The notes below the pieces were generated by a model that had not been told where the DNA came from, made no database searches, and saw only the letters and a list, made by a program, of their open reading frames with translations. Shown one piece after another: positions 9,381-18,865 of a stretch of 64,000 bases of DNA. Position 1 is the first letter of the stretch, and each line of letters opens with the position of its first letter. The translations under genes and the position numbers were made by a program. The DNA comes from DATCHW01 sp963806045. GTDB taxonomy: Bacteria > Bacteroidota > Ignavibacteria > Tepidaquicellales > Tepidaquicellaceae. The DNA is taken from positions 868,001 through 932,000 of the forward strand of contig CAWDWP010000001.1 in the NCBI GenBank assembly GCA_963806045.1. The letters are read 5' to 3'.

Positions 9381-10477
9381 TTTCCGGCAGTATTCTGGAA
9401 ATCTTTTATATAATTTTTCTCATATTCCCCGCCCTTGTCTATAATATCTTTCACAATCTTTCTTAAAGTCTCTTCCGGAATATTATTACCGAATTTATAT
9501 TTGTATTCCGATATAATGTTATCCTCAGTGGTAAGTGTAATCAGAGACGGATCGTTCCATTTTGTATCTATGGTTCCACGGCTTTTATAATAGTATATAT
9601 CTTTATATAACTCTATGAAAATTCCGCTGTCATCTTTATCCACATTAAATGTCTTATAAATTATTCTCACAGGGAATCTGTCAATATTTGCAAACTCGAA
9701 TGTCATGCTCCTCTTGCTGTCCATCCATCCCGAGAGGTCGGCGGATTTAATAACTCTTTTAATGATAAACTCTTTCATTTTAGCAATATTCGAATTATCA
9801 TTTCTTACACAGCCGTGCGAAAGGTTTCTTGGAAGCTGAGTAAGCAGATAATTTTTATTCGTCCCGTGAAAATATCTCAGGGAATTTTCATCATAATGTA
9901 CTACAAATAGTCCAAGCGGGTTTTTTGGTCCGGGAGGAGTAGCAGGAAGTTGTTCTTTTCCTTTCTCGGGGTCTTTCCATGACGGCCAGTTCCGGACTTT
10001 GTATGCTTCGAAACGTCCTGTATATGTTTTATTATCTTTTCCCATTCCTACAACGTTATTCCAGGTATCAATATAAATTGTATCATTATTATATATTTGA
10101 TATAGGTGCGACCGGAATTCCGGGATATTCAATTCCCACAGAAGTTTGACGGTATCGAGAAGAAAATTATAAGGTACTTTATAGTCTGCATTGACTGCCG
10201 TTGTCTGATATCCCCCTGTAGTGTCAGAAACGAGTTTCTGCACTGTTCGTGAAGCTTTTATATTTTCAATAAGTTTTCCGGATATAATCGGAAACTTTTC
10301 AACAATAAGTTCCTCTATAGAGGCATCGGCTTCATTCAGGGTTCCGCCCTCGATAGTGATTGTTTTATAAAGAATATGTCCTGTATCAACCTGGGCATGC
10401 AATGAAATATTTCCTAAAAAAGAAAATACGATTATTGAGAATGTCAGGATTGCGGTAATTTTTATTTTATTTTGCAT
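9377..10477 (-). CDS. L,D-transpeptidase (YkuD domain)
   Basis: Periplasmic enzyme expected to cross-link peptidoglycan stem peptides or attach proteins to the wall. Residues 1-29 are a signal peptide ending in SLHAQ. The catalytic block is LSHGCVRND with the nucleophile Cys near residue 223, preceded by a conserved His in HGTN near residue 204. The PPGPKNPLG segment is typical of the ErfK/YbiS/YnhG group. It has 366 residues with a C-terminal extension after the domain. It is transcribed alone, with an AT-rich 130-base region upstream of its start. Confidence 0.9.
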   Translation of the reverse strand: MQNKIKITAILTFSIIVFSFLGNISLHAQVDTGHILYKTITIEGGTLNEADASIEELIVEKFPIISGKLIENIKASRTVQKLVSDTTGGYQTTAVNADYKVPYNFLLDTVKLLWELNIPEFRSHLYQIYNNDTIYIDTWNNVVGMGKDNKTYTGRFEAYKVRNWPSWKDPEKGKEQLPATPPGPKNPLGLFVVHYDENSLRYFHGTNKNYLLTQLPRNLSHGCVRNDNSNIAKMKEFIIKRVIKSADLSGWMDSKRSMTFEFANIDRFPVRIIYKTFNVDKDDSGIFIELYKDIYYYKSRGTIDTKWNDPSLITLTTEDNIISEYKYKFGNNIPEETLRKIVKDIIDKGGEYEKNYIKDFQNTAGN

Positions 10478-10608
10478 GTTTATTAAATCTCTCAGATTGA
10501 TTTATATTAATTATTATAATTTAAAATATTTAATAATATTTTTTTTGAAAAAATCAGGGCTGATTTTATACAAGTAGCTCGTTATCTCTTAATAAATAGT
10601 TAAAAATA

Positions 10609-10947
10609 TTAAGCAATATGATTTAATAATTCTTCATAATCAAGGATATGATGTGAAGCATTGTATATGCATTTTCCATATTTTATAAGTAACAACTGGG
10701 GTGATTCATGTCTTACACCAAAATCTTTTGCTATTTTATCGGATATTTCTCTGTAAGCAAGAAGGTCCAGAAAATACGGATGAATATTCTTTGTTTCCTC
10801 GTCTTTCCAGGATTTCTCAAATCTGCTTAATGACATTTTGCTGGCACCGCAGCCTGTGCTATGTTTAAAGATAATTGCAAATTCTTTTTGAGAAATGTTT
10901 TTGATTTCTTCCAGGTCTTCTGGCTTTGTTATCTTTTTCCAGTTCAT
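10609..10947 (-). CDS. ytxJ: YtxJ-type monothiol bacilliredoxin
   Basis: Thioredoxin-fold protein of the YtxJ/BrxC family, expected to remove bacillithiol from protein cysteines. It shows FKHSTGCGASKM around residues 28-39 (active Cys 33), YFLDLLAYREISDKIAKDFGV, and the family block HESPQLLLIKYG. Its length of 112 is normal. It is the last gene of a minus-strand operon with the two phosphorylase-like genes, 12 bases downstream of the degenerate one. Together with bshB1 at 5023 it implies the cell makes bacillithiol. Confidence 0.88.
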   Translation of the reverse strand: MNWKKITKPEDLEEIKNISQKEFAIIFKHSTGCGASKMSLSRFEKSWKDEETKNIHPYFLDLLAYREISDKIAKDFGVRHESPQLLLIKYGKCIYNASHHILDYEELLNHIA

Positions 10948-10959
10948 ATAGTTTAAATA

Positions 10960-11802
10960 TTATATTTTATCTGCTATTTCTTTAATTATTTTGTTTAAAA
11001 TGAAACATGATTTTTTTAAATTATCTTTTTTGTCTTTCTCTTTTTGCTTTTCTGTTCTTGTATCTTCCATCATTTTATCCGCTATAAGTTCTCTTGTAAG
11101 CAGCCCGATTGCGCAGTATCGAACATTTGAATGTACCGCTGCAATATCTTCGGGTACGAAGGAATACCCGACAACATCTGAACCTATTTCCCTGTAAAAT
11201 CCTGCCTCTGCCTCTGTTTCACTCTCCGGTCCTATAGTTCCGAGATATACTGCCTCGTTGATTTTCACTTTCCTATCCTGAAGTATTCTATAAATCCTGT
11301 TATATGTATTTTTGTCATATGCATTACTCATATCCGGAAATCGCAATCCGATTTTTGAGTCATTCTCTCCGATTAACGGATTATCTCCCATCAAATTTAT
11401 GTGGTCATATATAAGAGCAATCTCACCGCATTTGAATCTTGGGTTCAGAATTCCTGTTTCTTCAAGTGAAAGGATTGCCTGAACACCGAGAAACTTCAGA
11501 ACATAAATAAAATGAGCAGTTTCTCTCATTGAAAAGCCATCGAAAAAATGAAATCTGCCGCAAAGAATTATAATATCTTTGTTTCCGTTCTTCGCAAATA
11601 AAATTTTGCCGGGATTCACAATTTTAGTGCACTCAAACGCCGGCGGAATTTTTTTATAATCTATTCCGCCTATAATTTTAAAATTCCTTTCAATTCCGAT
11701 ATCTTTTTCAGAAATGATTGCTGTTTTCGGGTTGAAGTTTTTCGGAAAATATTCTTTCAGATAATTCACCGAAATTAAAATTCTTTCGCTTTGCTTCGTC
11801 AT
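10960..11802 (-). CDS. Divergent purine nucleoside phosphorylase paralogue, probably non-canonical
   Basis: Clear relative of the phosphorylase encoded just upstream (GRFHFFDGF versus GRFHYYEGY; IGSDVVGYSFVPE versus IGSDVVGMSTVPE), 280 residues. Several active-site elements are changed. The phosphate-binding GTGLGG loop is replaced by SEKDIGI. SNACGAIN has become SLEETGIL. The GMS serine context is GYS. The Arg/His of GRFH and the Glu of the GPxxET segment remain. It also has a Lys-rich C-terminal helix. I infer altered substrate, a regulatory partner of the true enzyme, or a pseudoenzyme. Co-transcription with the active paralogue favours a joint role. Confidence 0.75.
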   Translation of the reverse strand: MTKQSERILISVNYLKEYFPKNFNPKTAIISEKDIGIERNFKIIGGIDYKKIPPAFECTKIVNPGKILFAKNGNKDIIILCGRFHFFDGFSMRETAHFIYVLKFLGVQAILSLEETGILNPRFKCGEIALIYDHINLMGDNPLIGENDSKIGLRFPDMSNAYDKNTYNRIYRILQDRKVKINEAVYLGTIGPESETEAEAGFYREIGSDVVGYSFVPEDIAAVHSNVRYCAIGLLTRELIADKMMEDTRTEKQKEKDKKDNLKKSCFILNKIIKEIADKI

Positions 11803-11832
11803 TTTATTTTAAATATAATTAAAACTTCAGAT

Positions 11833-12636
11833 TTAAATTTTTAATGCCTCGATAAATTTCTGTGTCAGCATTGTGAGTTTTGATTCTGCCACAGATGCTG
11901 CCTGCAGGATATCTTCGAGTCTGGCTACTTTCACAGTATCGGGAAAACCTTCATCGGTGATTATGGACAGCCCGAGAGTTTCAATTCCAAGTTTTTTGGC
12001 AACTATCGACTCAGGAACTGTTGACATACCTACTACATCGGAACCAATCTTTTTCATCAGTCTGTATTCCGATATTGTCTCTAATGTTGGACCCTGTACA
12101 GTTGAATATGTTCCTTTTCTTACCTCTATTCCGTTTTTTAAAGCTATTTTCTCTGCAAGCAAAATCAAGTTCTTTGAATAATAGTGCTTGGCACCTTTTG
12201 AATTATTTTTTAAGACTGCGATTAACGGAGAACTAAAGTGCAGATTTATATGCGAAGTAATAATCATCAAATCTGTCTTCCGGAATTTCGTATTAATTGC
12301 ACCGCAAGCATTGGATACAATTAAATATTTTACACCAAGATCTTTTAGTACATAAATGGGAGATGTAACTCTTTCATGTGAATAGCCTTCATAATAGTGA
12401 AACCTTCCCTGCATCGCGGCTACAGGCTTCCCCGCTATAGTACCAAAAATAAATTTACCGTTGTGTGATTCTACTGTGGAAACAGGAAAATCCGGAATCT
12501 CGCTATAATCTAAACAAAAATCTTTCTTTATGTATTTTACTAAACCGCCTAACCCGGTTCCTAATATAATTCCAATAGGGTATTTTTTCTTAGTGAATTT
12601 CCTGATGTATTTTGTGGCATTTTTATAATCAGGCAT
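11833..12636 (-). CDS. punA: Purine nucleoside phosphorylase (PNP-I, trimeric type)
   Basis: Phosphorolysis of purine nucleosides to base and ribose-1-phosphate in salvage. The phosphate loop IILGTGLGGL is near residue 20. MQGRFHYYEGYS carries the Arg and His ligands. VSNACGAIN, GPTLETISEY with the base-binding Glu, and GSDVVGMSTVPESIVA follow in family order. The base-specificity position reads TDEG rather than the TN of mammalian enzymes, a variant I recall from Bacteroidota. It has 267 residues and lies two bases after the DivIVA gene. Confidence 0.92.
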   Translation of the reverse strand: MPDYKNATKYIRKFTKKKYPIGIILGTGLGGLVKYIKKDFCLDYSEIPDFPVSTVESHNGKFIFGTIAGKPVAAMQGRFHYYEGYSHERVTSPIYVLKDLGVKYLIVSNACGAINTKFRKTDLMIITSHINLHFSSPLIAVLKNNSKGAKHYYSKNLILLAEKIALKNGIEVRKGTYSTVQGPTLETISEYRLMKKIGSDVVGMSTVPESIVAKKLGIETLGLSIITDEGFPDTVKVARLEDILQAASVAESKLTMLTQKFIEALKI

Positions 12637-12638
12637 AT

Positions 12639-13262
12639 TTACTTCTTAACTTCAAAATTATCATCGAATGACTTCTCGTCTGTACTGGCACTGAAATTCC
12701 CTAATGATATTTTTTTAAAAGGTTTTTTTTCTTCTCTGTTATCTTTACCCTCTTCATCAATCACTTCATTATGCATATCCGAGTAATTTGCAAGTTCCAT
12801 TTTAATAATCTTTTTATTCTTTGCAAATTCCTCAAGTTCATTTAGTTTTTCCAGCAGGTAGTTTTTTATATCGTCTATCAGTTTATCATTTTTATATTTA
12901 AACTCTTCCAGTTCCTGCTTTTTATTGAGTATCTCATCGTCAAGGTTTTGCTGAAGTTTGTTTGCCGTAAGTTCGGCTTCTTTAATAATCAGCTCTGCTT
13001 TTGTTCTTGCATTTATTACAATTTCTTCGCCCAGGTCCTGCGATTTTATTATAGCTTTCTGAAGATTAACTTCATTTTCTCTGTATATCTCAATGTCGGA
13101 AATCATAGATTTGATGCGGTCGTTCATGCTTTTATTTTCCATCAGCAGTTTATCATAATGCGAACTTACTGTATCAAGAAATGCATCGACTTCCGCTGGT
13201 TCATATCCACGGAATCCCTTTTTAAAATCCCTTTTCTTAATATCGTTTGGTGAGATATTCAT
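12639..13262 (-). CDS. DivIVA domain protein
   Basis: Coiled-coil protein of the DivIVA/GpsB type, which in other bacteria senses curved membrane and organises division or envelope growth. The N-terminus (SPNDIKKRDFKKGFRGYEPAEVDAFL) carries the membrane-binding and dimerisation signature. It is followed by a long predicted coiled coil (residues about 30-165) and a charged tail. Length is 207. Placement after a YggS gene recalls the yggS-divIVA neighbourhood of many bacteria. Confidence 0.9.
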   Translation of the reverse strand: MNISPNDIKKRDFKKGFRGYEPAEVDAFLDTVSSHYDKLLMENKSMNDRIKSMISDIEIYRENEVNLQKAIIKSQDLGEEIVINARTKAELIIKEAELTANKLQQNLDDEILNKKQELEEFKYKNDKLIDDIKNYLLEKLNELEEFAKNKKIIKMELANYSDMHNEVIDEEGKDNREEKKPFKKISLGNFSASTDEKSFDDNFEVKK

Positions 13263-13287
13263 AGCTTTAATAATTTATTTAATAAAA

Positions 13288-13983
13288 TTATTTGTAAATT
13301 CTGTTTCCGAAAATTGAGCTTCCGATTCTCAGCATATTTGCACCTTCCTCGATGGCAATTTTGTAATCTGAAGTCATTCCCATCGAGAGATATTCGAAAT
13401 TATTATGCACCGGTTTCAATTCATCGTATAAATTCCGAAGTGTTCTGAAATTTTTTCTTATAATATTTTCATTATCTGTAAACATTCCGATTGTCATCAG
13501 TCCTTTAAGTCTCACATTTTCAAGCTCAGAAATTCCTTTACATAAATTTTTCGTGTCATCTGGTTCAGTACCTGATTTCTGGTCTTCACCGCTCGTATTT
13601 ACCTGAACAAGAACATCAATTACTTTGTTTTTTTTCTTTGCTAAAGTATCAATTTCAATTGCAAGTTTTAGACTATCAACTGAATGTACGAGATGTATAA
13701 AATCAATAATATATTTCACCTTATTTGTCTGTAAATGCCCGACTAAATGCCATCTTATCGCTAATTCTTTTAAATCCTCTTGTTTTTGGATTAATTCCTG
13801 CACCTTATTTTCACCAAAATCAAAATGATTGTCCTTGAATAATTCAGCTGCCTCTACAGAAGGAAAAGTCTTACTAATTGCAACTAGTGTAATTTTATCA
13901 AAATCTTTCCCAAATTCGCTGCAAATACTCCTGATGTCTTCAATTAATACTTTATAATTTTGGTGTAAATACTCGTAATTCAT
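13288..13983 (-). CDS. YggS/PLPBP family pyridoxal-phosphate homeostasis protein
   Basis: PLP-binding protein that maintains vitamin B6 balance. The fold is an alanine-racemase-type barrel. The PLP lysine is in VAISKTFP (residue 38). Other family blocks are FGENKVQEL, WHLVGHLQTNK, HSVDSLKLA, VQVNTSGEDQKSG, RLKGLMTIG and LSMGMTSDYKIAIEEGANMLRIGS. I start at the ATG complementary to 13981-13983, giving 232 residues, as expected. A start at 14028 adds a 15-residue tail not seen in the family. First gene of the operon running down to ytxJ. Confidence 0.93.
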   Translation of the reverse strand: MNYEYLHQNYKVLIEDIRSICSEFGKDFDKITLVAISKTFPSVEAAELFKDNHFDFGENKVQELIQKQEDLKELAIRWHLVGHLQTNKVKYIIDFIHLVHSVDSLKLAIEIDTLAKKKNKVIDVLVQVNTSGEDQKSGTEPDDTKNLCKGISELENVRLKGLMTIGMFTDNENIIRKNFRTLRNLYDELKPVHNNFEYLSMGMTSDYKIAIEEGANMLRIGSSIFGNRIYK

Positions 13984-14172
13984 ATGTATTATAATAAAAT
14001 ATGGTATATTTAAATAATTATCAATCAATAAAGAATTAACAAAAATGCTGATAATGAATCCAAATTGATATTATCCGGGTCTAATTCGCGGAAATTATGT
14101 TATTTTTTTTAAAATCTTACTTTAAATTGTGCTATTTTTATAATATTTTAACGCAAATACTAAGTTCAATCT

Positions 14173-15147
14173 ATGCTCAAAAATTTTGCCTATGATTTAA
14201 AAAATATCAGGGAAAGTAAAGGAATTACTTTAAATGATATTTATTTTCTGACAAAAATTCACCATTCTAATTTCGAAAAAATTGAAAGCGGAGATTTCAA
14301 TTTTCAGCCGCAGACTTATATCAGGGCTTTCCTTAGACAGTATGCGAGAGTTTTGAACCTTGATGATGAAGAAGTTTTACGAAATTATGATTTAGCGAAG
14401 ATGGGAAAATATCACCCAAAATCAATTTACCCGGAAGAATCTAAACAGGATATTACAAATTCTACTGTTCCCGAAGTGCGTGTAGAAAAAACAAATGCTC
14501 CTGAAAAAATTAGTGACAGAGATAATTTCGACAATAAAAAATTAGTTCAGGTGAATGATAAAAAAGATGAATCTAATAGTAATTATGTTGTACCAAAATC
14601 TTCATTTTATGAAAAAGATAATGAAAACATCCTGCCAAAAATTTTTAAAACAGCAGGCTCAGTTATACTGGTTGCACTTGTAGTCATAGGAATTTACCTT
14701 ATAGTAAAATATATGTTCCTGGAAAAAACTGCCGGGAATAAAAATGAAATTGTCCGGCAGTCAAATTTTGATGATGTTGTAAAAGAGCAGGAAAAGAAAA
14801 TGCTTGGCAAGCGGACACCTGAAGAAATTCAAGATTCAATTTCACTGGCTCAACACATCAGGGATTCTGTAACGCTTGCCCTAAAAGATACAAATTATAT
14901 TACTCTCATTGTCGAAGCTAAGAAAAAAGGTGAAATAATAGTCATATCGGATACTTCAAAATCCAAAAGAGGGGATAAAGAAACATTTAAAAGCCGGGAA
15001 TATCTTGATTATAAAGCAAGAAATTATTTTCTTGTTTCGTCTAATGATATAAGCGCTTTTGATGTTAAGCTGGACGGTATAAAAGTTAATTTCGAAGAAA
15101 AAGTACTTAAAGATTTTAAAATTACTAAGAAAACAGCAGAGAAGTAG
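14173..15147 (+). CDS. RodZ-like protein: cytoplasmic HTH, one membrane segment
   Basis: Residues about 3-75 form a helix-turn-helix of the RodZ type (LKNIRESKGITLNDIYFLTKI, then TYIRAFLRQYARVLNLD). After a charged linker there is a single membrane segment around residues 160-182 (GSVILVALVVIGIYLIV). The extracytoplasmic part contains an acidic coil and a small beta domain like the C-terminal DUF4115 of RodZ. In other bacteria RodZ links MreB to the cell-wall machinery. Length is 324. The stop codon shares one base with the GTG start of ligA. Confidence 0.82.
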   Translation: MLKNFAYDLKNIRESKGITLNDIYFLTKIHHSNFEKIESGDFNFQPQTYIRAFLRQYARVLNLDDEEVLRNYDLAKMGKYHPKSIYPEESKQDITNSTVPEVRVEKTNAPEKISDRDNFDNKKLVQVNDKKDESNSNYVVPKSSFYEKDNENILPKIFKTAGSVILVALVVIGIYLIVKYMFLEKTAGNKNEIVRQSNFDDVVKEQEKKMLGKRTPEEIQDSISLAQHIRDSVTLALKDTNYITLIVEAKKKGEIIVISDTSKSKRGDKETFKSREYLDYKARNYFLVSSNDISAFDVKLDGIKVNFEEKVLKDFKITKKTAEK

Positions 15148-17166
15148 TGGCTTCCAAATCACTTTCTTCCGATATTATAAAGCGGATTGAATCGCTCAGG
15201 GAAAAAATTCTCGATGCAGATTATAAATATTATGTGCTCGATTCTCCCGATATCGAAGATTATGAATATGATGTAATGATGAAGGAGCTCGAAAAGCTCG
15301 AGAACGAAAACCCGTCATTGAAATCACCCGACTCACCCACACAGCGCGTTTCAGGCGTACCGACAAAAAAATTTGCAGTTGTCGAACATAAAATTCCAAT
15401 GCTCTCGCTCGCAAATTCATATAACTTTGATGACCTTGTAGATTTTGATAAAAGGATGAATTCTCTCTTAGGCGGCGAGAAATATGATTATGTATGTGAT
15501 TTGAAATTTGACGGACTTGCAGTTACACTTATATACGAGAATGGAAAACTTGTTCGCGGAGCGACACGCGGCGACGGAACCAAAGGAGATGATGTAACTC
15601 AAAACTTAAAAACAATTCGCTCAATTCCTCTGAATCTGAAATCAGGTAAATTCAAAAATATCGAAGTACGCGGTGAGGTGTTTATACAGAAAGAAGATTT
15701 TATCAGGATAAACGAAGAACAGGAAATACGGGGGGAAAAAATATTCGCAAACCCCCGAAATACTGCCGCAGGTACACTGAAAATGAAAGATAGCAGGGTT
15801 GTTGCCGAACGTAAACTCCGTTTATATACTTATTACCTTTATTCTGATGATGTCAAGCTTCAGTCTCAGTTAGAAAACCTTAATATTTTAAGAGAACTGC
15901 ATTTCCCGGTAAATTCTTACTTTAAAAAAGTAAACGATCTGGACGGTATAAAAAAATATTGTGATGATATTGAAAAAATCCGTGATAAGCTTCCGTACGA
16001 AATTGATGGAGTGGTTGTTAAGGTAAATTCAATACGTCAACAGGAAGTTCTAGGGAGCGTTGCCAAATCTCCCCGCTGGGCTATAGCATATAAATTCAAA
16101 GCCCAGCAGAAAGTTACAAAAATAAAATCAATTACCTGCCAGGTTGGCAGGATTGGAACTATCACACCCGTTGCAGAGCTTGAACCGGTACTGCTTGCGG
16201 GCTCAACAATATCAAGAGCAACTCTTCACAATTTCGATGAGATTAAAAGAAAAGATATTCGCGAAGGTGATTATGTGAAAATTGAAAAAGGTGGAGATGT
16301 AATTCCGAAAGTTACCGAAGTAATTCTTGAAAAAAGAAAAAAAGATTCTATTGAATTTAAACCCCCGAAAAAATGTCCTGCTTGTGGTTCAAAACTAATT
16401 AAACCCGAAGAGGAAGTCAGCTATTACTGTGAGAACTATTTCTGTCCGGCACAGATTCAGGGAAGAATCGAGCATTTTGTTCACCGTGATGGTATGGAAA
16501 TTGAAGGACTTGGTGAAAGTATAATCGAAATTTTTCTTAAGAAAGGTTATATAAAGGATTATACAGATATCTATAATCTGAAAGAACATAAAGATGAACT
16601 TATTAAACTTGAACGGTTTGGAGAAAAGAGTATTAATAATATTCTAAATGCGATTGAAGAATCGAAAGAAAAAACCATTTGGTAAAGTAATGTTTGCAAT
16701 TGGGATTAGACACATTGGGGAACGAACTGCAAAGCTAATTGCAAATCATTTTGGCTCAGTTGAAAAGCTCGCTTCAGCAACTGTTGATGAAATTGACGAC
16801 ATATATGAAATTGGTCCTGCAATCGCAGAAAGTGTTGTTAATTTTTTCAAAGATGAAAAAAGTAAAATTCTGATTCGGAAATTAAAATCAGCCGGACTAA
16901 AATTTGAAATTGAAAAATCTGCTAATTCTGCCGGAAGTGATAAACTGAAAGGGAAAATATTTGTGCTGACCGGAACGCTTGAAAATTATTCAAGGGACAA
17001 AGCGACTGAAATTATCGAATCTCTCGGCGGCAGGGTGACATCATCGGTCAGCAAAAAAACGGATTTTGTTCTCGCAGGCTCAGAGCCGGGCAGTAAGCTT
17101 GATAAAGCAAAATCCCTGGGAGTAAAAGTTCTTAATGAAAAAGAATTCGAAGAATTAATTAAATAA
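15147..17166 (+). CDS. ligA: NAD-dependent DNA ligase LigA (one frameshift)
   Basis: Seals nicks in replication and repair using NAD+. In order: the Ia domain with YYVLDSPDIEDYEYD, the adenylation motif CDLKFDGLA with Lys near residue 119, TRGDGTKGDDVTQN, the OB domain (QVGRIGTITPVAELEPV), a four-Cys zinc finger from about residue 409 (CPACGS, then CENYFCPAQ), helix-hairpin-helix repeats, and a C-terminal BRCT domain. The start is a GTG. The frame breaks in a run of six A near 16672; removing one A joins SKEK to PFGKVMFAIG and gives a normal 672 residues. A broken single ligA would be lethal, so this is most likely a sequencing error. Confidence 0.95.
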
Positions 17167-17182
17167 TTTATAACCGAAATAT

Positions 17183-17278
17183 AAACTACAAAAGTTTTCT
17201 ATAGCTATTAAAATAATGAAATAATAATTTTCGCTTTTTGTGATATTATCTGAAGTATGTTATAAACTTTTGTAGTTT
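17183..17278. repeat. Inverted repeat with 15-base arms
   Basis: AAACTACAAAAGTTT at 17183-17197 is matched exactly by its reverse complement at 17264-17278, with 66 bases between. It lies between the convergent ends of ligA and the beta-barrel gene. Neither arm has a T-tract close enough for a simple terminator. It could be a small non-autonomous element or a long processed stem. Confidence 0.75.
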
Positions 17279-17291
17279 TATTAATTTGTCT

Positions 17292-17966
17292 TTACTTCTG
17301 GAAGACCACACCTATCATCAGCTGCAATCCTCCGACGTCTTTAATATCTTTGTTCTGCAGGCTCTGGACTCTGTTAACAATCACAGGCAAATATGAATAT
17401 CTGATATTAGCGCTAAAGGAAACATTTCCTGATTCCCTGTATTCCATGCCTACTCCTGCATAACCGCCGAAAGCGAATGCAGCATTAAAATAGCCAAAAG
17501 CTTTAAAGAAATCTTTATCGTAAGGATTTGAGAGAACAAGGGTTGGTGAAATTCCTATGCTTACAAAAGGTCTTAATGTTTCATCAAGTGTATTTGAAAA
17601 TAAATAATTCTGTATACCGAGAGTTACCGGCATAATATATACCCTGTTAATTTTTCCGTTTACATATGAATTCCCAAATATGTCGAAAATTTCCACTTCA
17701 TTCTTATCTTTAACTCCTGCAAACATGACTCCGGCGACCAAATCCATTTCAGAATTTAATTTTTTATATAAATTTGCATCCAGACCAAAACCATTATCTG
17801 TATATACAAAATTCAAGCTCCAATGATTTCTGGGTACCGACGGAATTGAAACTTTAGGTTCTACTTTAGTTTTAACTTTAGTTTCAACATTTACAGAATC
17901 TTGTGCAAAGGAAAATCCCGGGATAGTTAAAAGGATACCAAAAAATAACAAAAATATTTTGTTCAT
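17292..17966 (-). CDS. Putative outer-membrane beta-barrel protein
   Basis: A 224-residue protein with a signal peptide (MNKIFLLFFGILLTIPGFSFAQ). A short Lys/Val/Thr repeat (VETKVKTKVEPKV) follows. The rest alternates aromatic and polar residues in strand-like segments such as HWSLNFVYTDN and SANIRYSYLPV, and the protein ends in a terminal Phe-Gln-Lys (MIGVVFQK). This is the pattern of a small eight-strand OmpA/porin-like barrel. No specific family is recognised. It stands alone on the minus strand. Confidence 0.7.
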   Translation of the reverse strand: MNKIFLLFFGILLTIPGFSFAQDSVNVETKVKTKVEPKVSIPSVPRNHWSLNFVYTDNGFGLDANLYKKLNSEMDLVAGVMFAGVKDKNEVEIFDIFGNSYVNGKINRVYIMPVTLGIQNYLFSNTLDETLRPFVSIGISPTLVLSNPYDKDFFKAFGYFNAAFAFGGYAGVGMEYRESGNVSFSANIRYSYLPVIVNRVQSLQNKDIKDVGGLQLMIGVVFQK

Positions 17967-18200
17967 ATATGAATTTGAATTATAATTCTAATCTATTTAA
18001 CATTATAAACTTTAATATGTTCCTATTAATTAATTGTATTATCAAAATATATTATCTAATTTTTACTTTCTCCGTTTCCCCTTTGAAGTCGAAGAACCTC
18101 CGGGGAGGTGGAGATAAAGATTAATTATTTTATCATCATAATCTATAACATTTTTACGTATTTATAAATTCAGAAACTCATTTATATAACTTTATAGAAT

Positions 18201-18785
18201 TTGACTGAAAAAAGATATAAAAAATTCTGCGATGTAGTCGCCGGCAGGCAAAAGTATCTGACTCTGGTACTGGAAAATATCCATGACCCGCATAATGCAA
18301 GTGCCATTCTCAGAACTGCAGATGCTGTCGGAATTGATAAAATCTATCTGGTTTATAATACGAATAAATTTCCAAAAATGGGCAGAAACTCCTCAGCAAG
18401 TGCAAAAAAATGGATTGAGCTTGTTCGCTTTTCAACCATTCCGGAATGTTATGCGGTGCTTCGAAAAGAGAAATATAAAATCTACTCGACACATATGGGC
18501 GAAACGGGAAAATCCTGTTCACTTTATGACCTTGACCTGACTAAAAAAGCTGCTATTGTGCTGGGAAATGAGCATCTTGGTGTTTCAGAGGAAGCAAAGG
18601 AACTTGCGGATAAAAATTTCCTGATTCCAATGTATGGTATGATACAGTCGCTTAATGTTTCTGTCTCTGCGGCAGTTTGTCTTTATGAAGCCTTACGCCA
18701 GAGGACATTGAAAGGTATGTATAATAAATCCGCATATACAAAAAATGAGTTGAAACTAAAATTAGAAAGTTATTTGAAAAAGTGA
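18201..18785 (+). CDS. trmH: SpoU-family RNA 2'-O-methyltransferase, TrmH-like
   Basis: SPOUT-fold methyltransferase, probably acting on G18 in the tRNA D-loop. The three SpoU motifs are ENIHDPHNASAILRTADAVG near residue 28, AAIVLGNEHLGVSEEA, and IPMYGMIQSLNVSVSAAVCLYE, where the Asn and Glu/Arg residues make the knotted SAM site. NSSASAKKW is also typical of TrmH. Length is 194. The start is a TTG without a Shine-Dalgarno. tRNA target by family resemblance only. Confidence 0.87.
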   Translation: MTEKRYKKFCDVVAGRQKYLTLVLENIHDPHNASAILRTADAVGIDKIYLVYNTNKFPKMGRNSSASAKKWIELVRFSTIPECYAVLRKEKYKIYSTHMGETGKSCSLYDLDLTKKAAIVLGNEHLGVSEEAKELADKNFLIPMYGMIQSLNVSVSAAVCLYEALRQRTLKGMYNKSAYTKNELKLKLESYLKK

Positions 18786-18865
18786 CTGAAAATCTCTAAC
18801 TTAAATTATAAATATTTAAATGCTAATTTTAAATTTACAATTTTCAATTTTAAATTTATTTCATA

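Noticed and set aside
13984..14028. N-terminal extension of the YggS protein
   Set aside because: The extra 15 residues are not found in the family and the internal ATG at 13983 gives the usual length.
16648..16690. Programmed frameshift in ligA
   Set aside because: The run of A is slippery, but no stimulating hairpin or conserved arrangement is evident, and similar indels occur throughout the window, so error is more likely.
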